Below are positions 35,647-48,243 of a DNA stretch of 64,000 nucleotides, in pieces (the stretch's first letter is position 1; every line of letters begins with the position of its first letter). Origin of the DNA: Constrictibacter sp. MBR-5. Its GTDB lineage: Bacteria; Pseudomonadota; Alphaproteobacteria; JAJUGE01. Where the stretch lies: positions 1 to 64,000 of the forward strand of contig NZ_JBEPTK010000007.1 of NCBI RefSeq assembly GCF_040549485.1, written 5' to 3'. Under the pieces are notes generated by a model that ran no database searches, was not told the DNA's origin, and worked only from the letters and a program-made list of their open reading frames with translations. Both the position numbers and the translations under genes were made by a program.

Positions 35647-36042
35647 TCACGACAGGTTCAGCTGCCACGACACGCCGAACCGGTCGGCGACCCAGCCGAA
35701 CTTCTCGCTGAACGGATACCTGTCGAGCGGCATCAGAACGCTGCCGCCATCTGAGAGGGCGGCAAAGACCCGGTCGATCTCTTCCTCGCTCTCGCAGTCG
35801 ACATAGAGCGACATGGACGGCGAGAAGGAGAAGCCGTGATCGACGGGGCTGTCGATGCACATGAACTCCTGGGCGTTGAGCGAGAAGTTCGCGAGCTTCA
35901 CGGATCCTTCGGGCCCGGTTTCGCCCGCGCCGTATTTTTCCATCGACAGGACCACCGCGTCCCTGAACAGCGACCGGTAGAGATCGAGCGCTTCCTCCGC
36001 CTGCCCTTGGAACATCAGGAAGGTCTTGATCTGCTTCGACAT
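35647..36042 (-). CDS. VOC-superfamily (PhnB/glyoxalase-like) protein
   Basis: A 131-residue protein of the PhnB/3-demethylubiquinone-like VOC family, made of paired beta-alpha-beta-beta-beta units. KTFLMFQGQAEEALDLYRSL, EFMCIDSP, FSPSMSLYVDCESEEEIDRV and FSEKFGWVADRFGVSWQL are family landmarks; the last is nearly universal in PhnB-like proteins. Metal ligands are not certain. ATG 36042 has GAGGAG upstream. The gene ends one base after the convergent hyuB stop. Substrate unknown. Confidence 0.88.
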   Translation of the reverse strand: MSKQIKTFLMFQGQAEEALDLYRSLFRDAVVLSMEKYGAGETGPEGSVKLANFSLNAQEFMCIDSPVDHGFSFSPSMSLYVDCESEEEIDRVFAALSDGGSVLMPLDRYPFSEKFGWVADRFGVSWQLNLS

Positions 36043-36080
36043 TGATGCTCCTCGGCTTTCGGTGATGGCAATGTGGGACC

Positions 36081-37124
36081 TCAACCCGACCGGCGCAGCC
36101 CCGGCAGGCCCACGCCCGGCGCCGGCCGCTCGCGCAGCACCTCACGGCGGAAGCGGAACAGCGCAGCGGGGCGCCCACCCGTCGTGGCCTCCGTCCCACC
36201 CGTCGGCTCGACCAACCCGCCCAGCACCAGGCGGCGGAAGTTCTGCTTGTGCAGCGCCTCGCCGGTCAGGGCCTCGGCCACGGTCTGCAACTGCAGCAGG
36301 GTGAAGCTGCGCGGCATCAGTTCGAACAGCAGCGGCCGATGCGCCAGCCGCGCCCGCAGCCGCCCGAGTGCCGTCGCCGCAATGCGCCGGTGGTCGAGGA
36401 CCATCGCCGGCCCGAGGCCGGAATCGCAGGCCGGCGGCGCCACCGGCGCATCATCGGCGCCCACCGCGCGCGCCGCATGCCATGCCCGCTGCCAGGCGTC
36501 GCGTCGCGCCTCGGCGACCAGTTCGCACTCGTAGAGCAATTCGTAGCGCTCCAGGACAGCGGCCGGGTCCGGCCCGGCACCGTCGCCGAACGCAATCGCC
36601 ACGCGCTCCAGCCGACCGCGCCGCATCGCCGGACTGTCGCCGCCGTCGCACCAGCGCTGCAGCTGCGGCCGGAACCGCCGCTCGCATGGCGCTGCGTCGT
36701 CCGAGCGCCGGTCCTCCCACGGAAACAGGTCGTAGAGATCGTGCCAGCGCACGCCCTCGCGCATCCGCGGCGACGGCCGGACCAGCGCCAGATAGCCGAC
36801 CGAGAGCATGCGCGGTCCGCCCGAAAGCTCGCGCGGATCGCGCCAGCGGTCGGCGAAGGCGTAGAGCTGCTCCACATGGCCGAGAGTCAGGCCGGTCTGG
36901 GCTTCCACCACCGCGCGGAGCCCTTCCTCCAGGGTCCGCTGGCGGTCGGGCAGGAAGGGTGCCGACGGCAGGGCCGCCTCGGCGCGGCCGGTGGCCTGCT
37001 CGGTGCAGTGGGGCTCGTCGAGCACCAGGAGCCGCGGCCGGGCGTCGGCGACGGAGATGACGGCGGCGCACAGTCCGACCGCGATGTCCGCGGTCGCGCG
37101 CAGCTGGGCTGCGTCCTGTGCCAT
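36081..37124 (-). CDS. nadQ: NadQ-like (COG4111) Nudix-derived transcriptional regulator
   Basis: A 347-residue protein with an N-terminal degenerate Nudix-like domain and a C-terminal winged helix. RTLEEGLRAVVEAQTGLTL replaces the catalytic Nudix box and lacks its REUXEE core, so hydrolysis is unlikely. HVEQLYAFADRWRD fits the alphaproteobacterial NAD-regulator family. The C-terminal LLFELMPRSFTLLQLQTVAE, HKQNFRRLVL and GRPAALFRFR form the DNA-binding part. NadQ represses NAD synthesis genes in some alphaproteobacteria; no nad gene is in the window. The start is uncertain: ATG 37124, a GTG 9 bp earlier, or longer to 37235. Confidence 0.72.
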   Translation of the reverse strand: MAQDAAQLRATADIAVGLCAAVISVADARPRLLVLDEPHCTEQATGRAEAALPSAPFLPDRQRTLEEGLRAVVEAQTGLTLGHVEQLYAFADRWRDPRELSGGPRMLSVGYLALVRPSPRMREGVRWHDLYDLFPWEDRRSDDAAPCERRFRPQLQRWCDGGDSPAMRRGRLERVAIAFGDGAGPDPAAVLERYELLYECELVAEARRDAWQRAWHAARAVGADDAPVAPPACDSGLGPAMVLDHRRIAATALGRLRARLAHRPLLFELMPRSFTLLQLQTVAEALTGEALHKQNFRRLVLGGLVEPTGGTEATTGGRPAALFRFRREVLRERPAPGVGLPGLRRSG

Positions 37125-37259
37125 GTCATCCACCGCCGCCTCGCGCCGTCGCTCCGTGCGTGCTTCGCCTGCAAAGGTGACCGCAGGCCGTGCGAGGTCA
37201 AGCAAAACCGGTGTGACGGTCACGCCGCGTGGCACATATCGCGGGACACGGGGCGGCGA

Positions 37260-39671
37260 TCAGCGGCGCAGCGTGCCGCCCGTCGCCTTCTCCACCGCGG
37301 CGACAATGCGCTGCGACACGGCCTCGATCTCGGCCTCGGTCAGTGTCGCCTTCGTCGGCTGCAGCGTCACGCTCACGGCCAGCGACTTGCGGCCCTCGCC
37401 CAGGTTCGGGCCGGCATAGACGTCGAAGACCGATATGTCGGTGATCAGCGCCTTGTCCGCCTGACGGACCGCCTTGGCCACTGCGTCGGCCTGCGTCACC
37501 TCGTCCAGCACGAAGGCGAAGTCGCGTTCGACTGGCTGGAAGGGCGACACGCGCAGCATCGGCTTCGCCTTGCCGGCACGCGCCTTCGGCTGCGGCACGG
37601 CGTCGAGGAAGGCCTCGAACCCCACGGCGCGGCCGTCATAGCCCAGATCGGCCAGGACGCCCGGGTGCAGTTCGCCGAACAGCGCCAGCACCTTCGGTCC
37701 GAGGCGCAACGCGCCCGACCGTCCCGGGTGGTACCAGGCGGGCGCGTCGGTCGAGACCTGCAGGTTGGCGACCGGCGCGCCGGCCGCCTCCAGTGCCGCC
37801 ATTGCGTCGGCCTTGGCGTCGAAGGCATCGACCGCCCGCGGTGCCACCGCCCAATGGCGCGCCCCGGTCCGCCCCCAGCGCAGGCCGGCGGCGACCAGCC
37901 GCTGATCCGTCGCCGCGACGCCGCCATATTGCGGCCCGACCTCGAACAGCACGCCGTCGGCGACGCCGCGATCGGCGTTGCGCCGCGCCGCGCCGACCAG
38001 GTTCGGCAGGATCGACGGCCGCATCCGGTCCAGGTCGGCGCTGATCGGATTGGCCAGCGCCATCTCCGGCTGCCCGCCGCCGAACAGCACGGCCTCGCTC
38101 GACCGCAGGAAGGAGAAGGTCACCGCCTCGGTCATCCCGCGCGCCGCCAGCGCACGCCGCGCGCGTACCGCCCGCTCCTGCTCCGGCGCCAGCGCCCGCT
38201 TCGGCAGAGTCGTGTCCAGGGTCAGCGGCGTGACCGGAATGAACTCGTAGCCGTAGATCCGCAGCACTTCCTCGACCAGGTCGGCCTCGGCCTCGATGTC
38301 CGGCCGCCAGGGCGGCGGCACGACCGACAGGCGGCCGTCGGCACCGTCCGTCACCGTGCAGCCCAGCGCCTTCAGGATCCGCTCGCAGTCCGCGGCCGAA
38401 ACGTCGACGCCGCCCAGTTCGCCGACGCGCGCCGGCCGCAGGGCGATCGTGCGGCGCCATTCGGGCGGCGCGCCGGCGATCACCGGGTTGCTCGCCTCGC
38501 CGCCGCACAGTTCCAGCATCAGGCGCGTCGCCGCTTCCATCGCGGGCAGCACGGCCTCGGGATCGACGCCGCGCTCGAAGCGGTAGCGCGCATCCGAGTG
38601 AATGCCGAGCTTGCGGCCGGTCATCGCGGTGCGCAGCGGATCGAACAGCGCCACTTCCAGGAAGACGTTCACCGTCTCTTCGGTGCAGCCGGTCGGCTCG
38701 GCGCCCATGACCCCGCCCAGCGCCTGCGGCCCCGCCGCATCGGCGATGACCGTCATCTCGCCGTCCAGCGTGTATTCGCGGCCGTCCAGGGCCAGCATCG
38801 TCTCGCCCGGCCGGGCGAGACGCGGCGTGATGTCGCCGCTCAGTTTGTCCGCATCGAAGACGTGCAACGGACGGGCGATGTCGATCGAGAAATAGTTGGT
38901 GATGTCGACCAGCGCCGAGATCGGCCGCAACCCCACCGCCTTCAGCCGCTCCTGAAGCCAGCGCGGACTCGGACCGTTCTTCACGCCACGGAAGTAGCGG
39001 CCGACGAACATCGGGCAGGCGTCCGCGGCCTCCGGCGGGAAGTCGAGCCGCACGCCGATCGGGCTGTCGAAGGCCGGCGCCACCTTGTCGTTCCACCCGT
39101 GGAACGGCTTCAGGTCGCCGATGCCCGCGGCGGCGAGGTCGCGCGCGATGCCGCGCACGCCGGCGCAGTCGCCGCGGTTCGGCGTCAGGCCGATCTCGAT
39201 CAGCGGGTCGTCCAGGCCGAGCACGCGGGCGAACGGAGCGCCCAGCGGCGCGCCGGGATCCAGTTCGATGATGCCCTCATGCTCGTCCGACAGGCCGAGC
39301 TCGCGCTCGGATACCAGCATGCCGTTGCTTTCGACTCCGCGGATCTCGGACTTGCGCAGTTCCAGGCCGCTCGCCGGAATGACGGTGCCCGACGGGGCGA
39401 AGACGGCCATCATGCCCGTGCGCGCGTTCGGCGCGCCGCAGACGACCTGCACCTCCTCGCGCCCGGTGTCGACGATGCACACCCGCAGGCGGTCGGCGTT
39501 CGGATGCTGCTCGGCCTTGAGGACCCGCGCGACGGTGAACGGCGCCAGCGATGCGCCGCGATCGACCAGCGCGTCGACCTCCAGGCCGATCAGCGTCAGC
39601 GTCCGCGCGATGGTGTCGAGGCTCGCCTCGGTGTCCAGATGGTCGCGCAGCCAGCCCAGCGTGAGCTTCAT
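37260..39671 (-). CDS. pheT: Phenylalanyl-tRNA synthetase beta subunit
   Basis: An 803-residue beta subunit. It starts [19 protein letters not shown], carries an EMAP-like tRNA-binding domain ([12 protein letters not shown]...VQVVCGAPN), B3/B4 editing and B5 domains, and a C-terminal anticodon-binding FDX-ACB domain ending [12 protein letters not shown]. Editing removes mischarged Tyr-tRNA-Phe. ATG 39671 overlaps the pheS stop by 4 bp; the frame continues through pheS only as a shadow. It is the last gene of the rpmI-rplT-pheS-pheT cluster. Confidence 0.97.
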   Translation of the reverse strand: MKLTLGWLRDHLDTEASLDTIARTLTLIGLEVDALVDRGASLAPFTVARVLKAEQHPNADRLRVCIVDTGREEVQVVCGAPNARTGMMAVFAPSGTVIPASGLELRKSEIRGVESNGMLVSERELGLSDEHEGIIELDPGAPLGAPFARVLGLDDPLIEIGLTPNRGDCAGVRGIARDLAAAGIGDLKPFHGWNDKVAPAFDSPIGVRLDFPPEAADACPMFVGRYFRGVKNGPSPRWLQERLKAVGLRPISALVDITNYFSIDIARPLHVFDADKLSGDITPRLARPGETMLALDGREYTLDGEMTVIADAAGPQALGGVMGAEPTGCTEETVNVFLEVALFDPLRTAMTGRKLGIHSDARYRFERGVDPEAVLPAMEAATRLMLELCGGEASNPVIAGAPPEWRRTIALRPARVGELGGVDVSAADCERILKALGCTVTDGADGRLSVVPPPWRPDIEAEADLVEEVLRIYGYEFIPVTPLTLDTTLPKRALAPEQERAVRARRALAARGMTEAVTFSFLRSSEAVLFGGGQPEMALANPISADLDRMRPSILPNLVGAARRNADRGVADGVLFEVGPQYGGVAATDQRLVAAGLRWGRTGARHWAVAPRAVDAFDAKADAMAALEAAGAPVANLQVSTDAPAWYHPGRSGALRLGPKVLALFGELHPGVLADLGYDGRAVGFEAFLDAVPQPKARAGKAKPMLRVSPFQPVERDFAFVLDEVTQADAVAKAVRQADKALITDISVFDVYAGPNLGEGRKSLAVSVTLQPTKATLTEAEIEAVSQRIVAAVEKATGGTLRR

Positions 39672-40747
39672 CGCGCCAACCCTCCGGTCAGGCTCGGCAC
39701 GTCGAGAGGCGCGAAGCCGTAATGGCGCAGCCAGCGCATGTCGGACTCGTAGAAGGTGCGCAGATCGGGGATGCCGTATTTCAGCATCGCGATGCGCTCG
39801 ATGCCCATGCCGAAGGCGAAGCCCTGCCAGCGCTCGGGATCGATGCCGCAGTTCGCCAGCACCTTCGGGTGGACCATGCCGCAGCCCAGGATCTCCAGCC
39901 AGTCGCCACCGGCGCCGATCTTCAGTTCGCCGCCCGCGCGCGAGCAGCCGATGTCGACCTCCGCACCCGGTTCGACGAAGGGGAAGTAGCTGGCGCGGAA
40001 TCGCACGGGCAGGTCGGCCACGTCGAAGAAGGCGCGGCAGAACTCGATCAGGCACCCCTTCAGGTGGCCCATGTGGATCTTCTCGCCGATCGCCAGCCCC
40101 TCGACCTGATGGAACATCGGCGAGTGCGTCGCGTCGCTGTCGGAGCGATAGGTCCGGCCCGGCGCGATGATGCGGATCGGCGGCTTGACGTTCTGCATCG
40201 TGCGGATCTGCACCGGCGAGGTGTGCGTCCGCAGAACGGGACGCCGCCCGTCGACCTCGGTGTCGAGGTAGAAGGTGTCCATCTCCTGCCGGGCGGGGTG
40301 CTCCGGCGGGATGTTCAGGGCGCCGAAATTGTACCAGTCGTCCTCGATGTCCGGCCCTTCGGCGACCGAGAAGCCCATGGCGCCGAAGATCGCGACCAGT
40401 TCGTCGATGGTCTGGCTGACCGGGTGGATGCGGCCCTCGGTCTCGGGCCGCACCGGCAGGGTGACGTCGATGCGTTCCGACGCCAGCCGGCGATCGAGTT
40501 CGGCGCGGCCGAGTTCGGCCTTGCGCCCCTCGATCGCGCCCGCGACCTCGTCCTTCAGGCGGTTCAACGCCTGGCCCTGTTCGCGACGCGCCTCGGGCGC
40601 GAGCGCGCCCAGGCCCTTCATCAGATCGGTGATGCGGCCCTTGCGGCCCAGCACGTCGACGCGGACCTGTTCCAGCCCGGCCAGATCCGAGGCAGCCGAA
40701 ACCCCGGCGAGCAGCTCGCGCCGCAGGCCTTTCAGGTCATCGCTCAT
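39668..40747 (-). CDS. pheS: Phenylalanyl-tRNA synthetase alpha subunit
   Basis: A 359-residue class II synthetase catalytic subunit. An N-terminal coiled-coil domain ([17 protein letters not shown] onward) is followed by motif 1 near [20 protein letters not shown], motif 2 ([20 protein letters not shown]) and motif 3 ([18 protein letters not shown]). It forms the alpha2-beta2 enzyme with PheT, and the genes overlap by ATGA. ATG 40747 begins the conserved N-terminus; the frame is open to 40897 without similarity. Confidence 0.97.
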   Translation of the reverse strand: MSDDLKGLRRELLAGVSAASDLAGLEQVRVDVLGRKGRITDLMKGLGALAPEARREQGQALNRLKDEVAGAIEGRKAELGRAELDRRLASERIDVTLPVRPETEGRIHPVSQTIDELVAIFGAMGFSVAEGPDIEDDWYNFGALNIPPEHPARQEMDTFYLDTEVDGRRPVLRTHTSPVQIRTMQNVKPPIRIIAPGRTYRSDSDATHSPMFHQVEGLAIGEKIHMGHLKGCLIEFCRAFFDVADLPVRFRASYFPFVEPGAEVDIGCSRAGGELKIGAGGDWLEILGCGMVHPKVLANCGIDPERWQGFAFGMGIERIAMLKYGIPDLRTFYESDMRWLRHYGFAPLDVPSLTGGLAR

Positions 40748-40794
40748 GGGCAGGTGTCCGTTGCTGTCTCTGCGGCAGCGCGGCGGTCGGCGTG

Positions 40795-40824
40795 GGGGCC
40801 GGCTCCCGAACGGGAACCGGCCCC
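40795..40824 (-). terminator. Hairpin between rplT and pheS
   Basis: A 13-bp stem with one G-T wobble and a 4-base loop lies 8 bp after the rplT stop and 48 bp before pheS. There is no U-tract on the minus strand. It may partly terminate transcription, stabilise the rplT message or act as an attenuator for pheST, which is attenuated in enterobacteria. Confidence 0.55.
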
Positions 40825-40832
40825 GCCCGCAA

Positions 40833-41213
40833 TTACTCCGCTGCGGCCGGCTTGGCGGCGTCCAGGGCGGCCTTGGCCTGATCGACCAGGGCGGCAAAAC
40901 CCGCCGGCTCGTGCACGGCCAGATCGGCGAGGACCTTGCGGTCGACCTCGATGCCGGCCTTGTGGATGCCGTTCATGAACTGCGAGTAGGTCAGGCCCAA
41001 CTCGCGGCTCGCGGCGTTGATCCGCTGGATCCAGAGGCCGCGGAAGTCGCGCTTCTTGTTGCGGCGGTCGCGATAGGCGTATTGGAGGCCCTTCTCGACC
41101 TTCTCGATCGCGATCCGGAAGTTCGTGCTGCTGCGGCCGCGATAGCCTGCAGCCTGCTTGACGACCTTGCGGTGACGGGCGTGCGTCGTGACGCCCCGCT
41201 TGACACGTGCCAT
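40833..41213 (-). CDS. rplT: 50S ribosomal protein L20
   Basis: A 126-residue L20 that binds 23S rRNA early in 50S assembly. It begins [20 protein letters not shown] and continues [20 protein letters not shown] and [20 protein letters not shown], all hallmark L20 sequence. A short Ala/Pro/Glu tail extends beyond the usual end, as often seen in alphaproteobacteria. It follows rpmI by 3 bp and is probably co-transcribed with it; L20 can autoregulate this operon in other bacteria. Confidence 0.98.
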   Translation of the reverse strand: MARVKRGVTTHARHRKVVKQAAGYRGRSSTNFRIAIEKVEKGLQYAYRDRRNKKRDFRGLWIQRINAASRELGLTYSQFMNGIHKAGIEVDRKVLADLAVHEPAGFAALVDQAKAALDAAKPAAAE

Positions 41214-41216
41214 GGA

Positions 41217-41420
41217 TCAGGCCTTCGCGTAGGGCATGAAACCGAGAACGATGCCGGCGTCGCAATCCTTCAGGATCATCGTGCCGCGCGCCTGACGCTT
41301 CATCTGCTGCGGCTTCGCGGTCAGCATGTGCCGCTTGTGGGCGACGTTCGCCCGGACCTTGCCGCTGCCGGTGAGGCGGAAACGTTTCTTGACGGCGCTC
41401 TTCGTCTTCATCTTGGGCAT
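41217..41420 (-). CDS. rpmI: 50S ribosomal protein L35
   Basis: A 67-residue basic protein beginning MPKMKTKSAVKKRFRLTGSG, the unmistakable L35 start, with KVRANVAHKRHMLTAKPQQM. It is the first gene of the rpmI-rplT-pheS-pheT cluster. A good ribosome-binding site (AGGAGG) precedes the ATG. The 148 bp upstream presumably hold the promoter. infC, which often precedes rpmI, is absent. Confidence 0.98.
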   Translation of the reverse strand: MPKMKTKSAVKKRFRLTGSGKVRANVAHKRHMLTAKPQQMKRQARGTMILKDCDAGIVLGFMPYAKA

Positions 41421-41568
41421 TTGGACCTCCTGGGTCAGCAGAGGCGACGGCGGGCATGCCCCGGATCGATTCCGGCCCGACAGTCGCGATAAAGGGCGCG
41501 AGACGCGCGGATATAGCGGCCGCGCGTCTCGAAAGCAAGGATCGAGGCGTGCCCTCGCCGGCTCGGCG

Positions 41569-42363
41569 TCAGCCGCAGGCGTCGACCGCGCGGCGCGCCA
41601 TCACGCCGACGAGGTGTGCCCGGTATTCGGCGCTGGCATGGATGTCGGCGTTCAGCCCGTCCGCCGGGATCGTCACGTTCTCGATCGCCTTCGACGAGAA
41701 ATTGGCCGACAGCGCCTGCTCCATCTCCGGCACGCGGAAGACGCAAGGCCCAGCGCCCGCGACCGCGACGCGCACGCCGTTCGCCGTCTTCGCCACCAGC
41801 ACGCCGACGATGGCGTAGCGCGAGGCCGGGTTCCGGAACTTCTGGTAGGCCGCCTTCTCCGGGATCGGAAACTCCACCTTCAGCACCAGCTCGTCCGGCT
41901 CGCGCGCCGTCTCGAACATGCCGGTGAAGAAGTCCTCCGCCGCGATCGTGCGCTTGCTGGTATGGACAGTGGCGCCAAGGCCGACCAGCGCCGCCGGATA
42001 GTCCGCGGCGGGATCATTGTTGCAGATCGAGCCGCCGATCGTGCCGCGGTTGCGCACGGCGGGGTCGCCGATGATCTGCGCCATCTGGCTCAGCACCGGA
42101 AGCGACTGTTTCAGGTCTGCCGACCGGGCCACCGTGTCGTGTGTCGTCATGGCGCCGATCGTGACGGTGTTCCCGGAGACGGTGATACCGCGCAGTTCGG
42201 CGAGGCCGCCCAGGTCGATCACCGCGGACGGCTGCGCCAGCCGCTGCTTCAGCGTCGGGATCATGGTCATCCCGCCGGCGACGATCAGCCCGTCGTCGGC
42301 CGCCTTCAGCTTGGCGATGGCGTCGTCCACCGACGTCGCGCGCTCATACTGGAAATCGTACAT
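41569..42363 (-). CDS. Molybdenum hydroxylase FAD-binding subunit (CoxM-like)
   Basis: A 264-residue FAD subunit that passes electrons from the Fe-S subunit to an acceptor. The FAD motifs are IVAGGMTMIPTLKQRL near the N-terminus and GTIGGSICNNDPAADYPAAL in the middle. ATG 42363 follows AAGGGGA; the frame is open 33 bp further. It is last in the coxS-coxL-coxM operon. Typical length and domain order for the xanthine dehydrogenase/CO dehydrogenase family. Confidence 0.92.
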   Translation of the reverse strand: MYDFQYERATSVDDAIAKLKAADDGLIVAGGMTMIPTLKQRLAQPSAVIDLGGLAELRGITVSGNTVTIGAMTTHDTVARSADLKQSLPVLSQMAQIIGDPAVRNRGTIGGSICNNDPAADYPAALVGLGATVHTSKRTIAAEDFFTGMFETAREPDELVLKVEFPIPEKAAYQKFRNPASRYAIVGVLVAKTANGVRVAVAGAGPCVFRVPEMEQALSANFSSKAIENVTIPADGLNADIHASAEYRAHLVGVMARRAVDACG

Positions 42364-42468
42364 GTCGTCCCCTTCGGCTCTGCGCCCGAATGCCACACAT
42401 CACCGCATTTACGCGGCCACTGCAATTACGTCGCCAACCGGCCTCGATCGGCAGCCGATCGAGGCGGC

Positions 42469-44853
<2,385 letters not shown>

Positions 44854-44920
44854 CTGCCTCTCCCTGGCTGCGCGGGGGCTCTTCCGGCCCCCGTCCTGGC
44901 TCGCGAGGCGGTCGGAGGGT

Positions 44921-45397
<477 letters not shown>

Positions 45398-45509
45398 TGG
45401 CTGACTCCCTCGTGAGATCGCGGCCCGGCGGAGGGCTCTGTGCGGAAGCGGCTGTTAATGCGCGAGTTTGTGCGCAGCGACCGGTCGGGTCAAGCACGCA
45501 CGACACGCG

Positions 45510-45546
45510 CGAAGCCCGTCGGCGGAGGTGCCGCTGACGGGCTTCG
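45510..45546 (-). terminator. Long hairpin between coxG and coxS
   Basis: CGAAGCCCGTC and GACGGGCTTCG pair perfectly over 11 bp; the arms continue inward with GCGG/CCGC after one mismatch. It begins 16 bp after the coxG stop, so it likely ends the coxG transcript. No U-tract follows on the minus strand. Confidence 0.6.
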
Positions 45547-45561
45547 AACGGATCTGCGAGG

Positions 45562-46467
45562 TCAGGTGAATGCGACGATGAGAATGACCACGACCACCGC
45601 GGCACCGACGGCCCAGACCCAGGGGCTGGTGCTCGAGCGGCGTGCGACCTCGGCACGGTAGCCGCCGGGCCCGGCGGTCGCCTCCCCCGCCGTGCGGCGG
45701 CCGGGGGCATCCTCGCTGGCCTCATCCGGATCCTCGACCATGTGCTCGCGATGGCCGCCGGTGCGTATCGTCTCGGCGGCCCGGTCGACGGCGGCCGGCT
45801 GCGACGCGGCAGCGATCGGATCGGCCATCGCACCTGTGGTGGACGGCATGTCGGTGGGTCCGGTATGTGCCGGCCCTTCCGACGGCATGGACTCGGCAGG
45901 GCGCTCCCGCGGCGTCGGTTGGGGCGGCGGGGGCGGCTGCTGGCCGGGAGGCGTAGGTGCCGCGCCCTGCGACATCTGCGGCGGTGCCTCCGCGACGGCC
46001 GGCGCCTCCGCGGCGGCGCCGCCGGCACCTTCGACCTGCGCCTTGAAGCTGGCGAAGAACTCGTCCGCCATCTTGCGCGCCGTCCCGTCGATCAGGCGCG
46101 AGCCGATCTGGGCCAGCTTGCCCCCGACCGTGGCCTGCACGTCGTAGCGCAGGATCGTCGCCTGGTCGCCGTCCGCCTCGAGCTTCACGTCGGCGCCGCC
46201 CTTGGCGAAGCCCGCCGCGCCGCCCGTGCCCTCGCCCGAGATTCGATAACCGTTCGGCGCATCGATGTCGCTCAGGACGACCTTGCCGCCGAACCGGGCG
46301 CTCACCGGTCCGACCTTGGCCCGCACCTTTGCCGCGAAGCCGCCGTCCTCGGTTCGCTCGAGTTCCTCGCAGCCGGGAATCGAGGCCTTCAGCACCTCTG
46401 GATCGTTCAGCGCCGCCCAGACACGGTCGCGCGGGGCTTCGATCCGGCTTTCGCCCTTCATTTCCAT
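45562..46467 (-). CDS. CoxG-type SRPBCC protein with C-terminal membrane anchor
   Basis: A 301-residue CoxG-family protein. Residues 1-145 form an SRPBCC/START-like domain ([42 protein letters not shown]). A long Pro/Ala-rich linker follows ([18 protein letters not shown]), then a single C-terminal hydrophobic helix ([18 protein letters not shown]). In carboxydotrophs CoxG tethers the enzyme to the membrane, and the same role is likely here. ATG 46467 has GGAGG upstream. It is transcribed towards coxS but separated by a hairpin. Confidence 0.9.
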   Translation of the reverse strand: MEMKGESRIEAPRDRVWAALNDPEVLKASIPGCEELERTEDGGFAAKVRAKVGPVSARFGGKVVLSDIDAPNGYRISGEGTGGAAGFAKGGADVKLEADGDQATILRYDVQATVGGKLAQIGSRLIDGTARKMADEFFASFKAQVEGAGGAAAEAPAVAEAPPQMSQGAAPTPPGQQPPPPPQPTPRERPAESMPSEGPAHTGPTDMPSTTGAMADPIAAASQPAAVDRAAETIRTGGHREHMVEDPDEASEDAPGRRTAGEATAGPGGYRAEVARRSSTSPWVWAVGAAVVVVILIVAFT

Positions 46468-46701
46468 TCGGCAGACCTCCATCCCGGGGCTCGCGCCCCA
46501 CTTTCCCGAGCCGGTCGCAGCCGACTGAGGACGTTAGCAATACCAGTCCCATCCGCTTGGCGAAACGCGGCGGCTGCTGCATACTCCGCCGCCTTCGCGG
46601 GGCTCGACGGGGCCCGGCGCCGTCCATCTTGTGCAGCCCGCCCGTCGGTCACGGCATCGATTCCACAGCAAACCTCAAAAGAACTCGGCAGGAGCGCAAC
46701 C
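46468..46701. promoter_or_regulatory. Divergent intergenic region between coxG and the CitMHS-like gene
   Basis: A 234-bp gap between divergent genes that must hold promoters for both. No convincing -35/-10 pair or operator stands out by eye. Confidence 0.35.
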
Positions 46702-48135
46702 ATGGGAAGGCGGTACGACCGTCTGATCGGATCGCTTGTGGGGACATGCGCGGCGTTCGCAGCATCCCCGGCGGCCGCCGCCACCGCAGGCGCTCCCCAT
46801 CTCGACGGTGCCGAGATGGGGCTGATCTGGGTCGTGCCCTTCGTCGCGATCCTGCTCTCCATCGCGCTCTTTCCGCTCTTCGCTCCAGAGTTCTGGCACC
46901 ATCATTTCGGCAAGGTGGCCGCGGCCTGCGCCGCCGCCTTCCTGGTGCCATTTCTCGTCGTGCACGGCGTATCGCTGACGATCTACGAGGTCGTGCACGT
47001 CTCGCTGCTGGAATATCTCCCGTTCATCATCCTTCTGCTCGCGCTGTTCACCGTCGCCGGCGGTATCCGGTTGCGCGGCAGCATCATCGGAACGCCCGCG
47101 GTCAACACAGGGTTCCTGCTCTTCGGAACGCTCCTCGCCAGTTGGACCGGCACGACCGGTGCCGCGATGCTGCTCATCCGCCCGGTCATCCGGGCCAACG
47201 AATGGCGGCGCTACAAGGTCCACACCATCGTCTTCTTCATCTTCCTCGTTGCGAACATCGGCGGCTCGCTGACGCCGCTCGGGGACCCGCCGCTGTTCCT
47301 GGGATTCCTCAAGGGCGTCAGCTTCTTCTGGCCGACGCAGCACATGTTCCTGCCGATGGTCGTGGCCGCGACGGTTCTGCTGGCGGTTTACTTCGCGATC
47401 GATTCGACGCTGTTCCGCCGCGAGGCGCCGCGTCCTTCCGACGAGGCCAGCGAGGAGACGTTCGGCATCGACGGCAAGATCAACATCCTGCTGCTCGCCG
47501 GCATCGTTGGTGCGGTCCTGCTCAGCGGCATCTGGAAGCCCGGCATCGCCTTCGACATTTATCACGTGCAGCTCGAACTCCAGGGCCTCGTCCGCGACGT
47601 GCTGCTGCTGCTCATCACCTTCCTGTCCTGGAAGCTGACCAGCCGCGAGAACCGCGAAGCGAACGGCTTCAGCTGGTTCCCGATCATCGAAGTCGGCAAG
47701 CTCTTCGCCGGCATCTTCCTGACGATCATTCCGGCCATCGCGATCCTGAAGGCGGGCACCGGCGGGGCGCTCGGCTCGGTCGTCTCGCTCGTCACCAACG
47801 ACGCCGGCGAGCCCGTCGACACGATGTACTTCTGGCTGACCGGCCTGCTGTCGAGCTTCCTCGACAACGCCCCGACCTACCTCGTCTTCTTCAACACCGC
47901 GGGCGGCGACCCTGCGGCGCTGATGGGACCGTTCGCCTCGACACTGCTCGCCATCTCGGCAGGTGCCGTGTTCATGGGCGCCAACACCTATATCGGCAAT
48001 GCGCCGAACTTCATGGTGAAGGCGATCGCCGAGGAGCGTGGCATCGCGATGCCCAGCTTCTTCGGCTACATGCTGTGGTCGGTCGGCATCCTCATCCCGA
48101 TCTTCGTGCTGATCACCTTCCTCTTCTTCCACTAG
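46702..48135 (+). CDS. Citrate/sodium-proton antiporter-like carrier (CitMHS_2 type)
   Basis: A 477-residue multi-pass ion transporter. It has a signal-like N-terminus ending AAAATAGAPHL, then about twelve hydrophobic segments. WTGTTGAAMLLIRPVIRANE, ANIGGSLTPLGDPPLFLGFL, SSFLDNAPTYLVFFN and MGANTYIGNAPNFMVKAIAE are repeated hallmark loops of the IT-superfamily NhaD/CitMHS carriers. The ion or organic-acid substrate is not determined. ATG 46702 has GGAGCG upstream; the longer frame is a shadow of coxG. A palindrome follows the gene. Confidence 0.88.
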   Translation: MGRRYDRLIGSLVGTCAAFAASPAAAATAGAPHLDGAEMGLIWVVPFVAILLSIALFPLFAPEFWHHHFGKVAAACAAAFLVPFLVVHGVSLTIYEVVHVSLLEYLPFIILLLALFTVAGGIRLRGSIIGTPAVNTGFLLFGTLLASWTGTTGAAMLLIRPVIRANEWRRYKVHTIVFFIFLVANIGGSLTPLGDPPLFLGFLKGVSFFWPTQHMFLPMVVAATVLLAVYFAIDSTLFRREAPRPSDEASEETFGIDGKINILLLAGIVGAVLLSGIWKPGIAFDIYHVQLELQGLVRDVLLLLITFLSWKLTSRENREANGFSWFPIIEVGKLFAGIFLTIIPAIAILKAGTGGALGSVVSLVTNDAGEPVDTMYFWLTGLLSSFLDNAPTYLVFFNTAGGDPAALMGPFASTLLAISAGAVFMGANTYIGNAPNFMVKAIAEERGIAMPSFFGYMLWSVGILIPIFVLITFLFFH

Positions 48136-48153
48136 CCGACCGACGACGTGCGG

Positions 48154-48173
48154 CCGCCCCCGATCGGGGGCGG
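48154..48173 (+). terminator. Palindromic hairpin after the CitMHS-like gene
   Basis: CCGCCCCC-GATC-GGGGGCGG is a perfect 20-bp palindrome, 18 bp after the stop codon and about 70 bp before the TAXI binding-protein gene. It separates the carrier from the TRAP operon. There is no U-tract. Confidence 0.55.
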
Positions 48174-48243
48174 ACTGGACCGACGCTTGCATACGCGCCT
48201 AACCTCGCGGGGCACTCGCACCGAGACGAGGGAGAAGGACGGG

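Noticed and set aside
36249-39722. A 1,157-codon plus-strand frame opposite the NadQ-like gene and pheT
   Set aside because: Arg/Gln/His-rich shadow; the minus strand holds clearly conserved genes.
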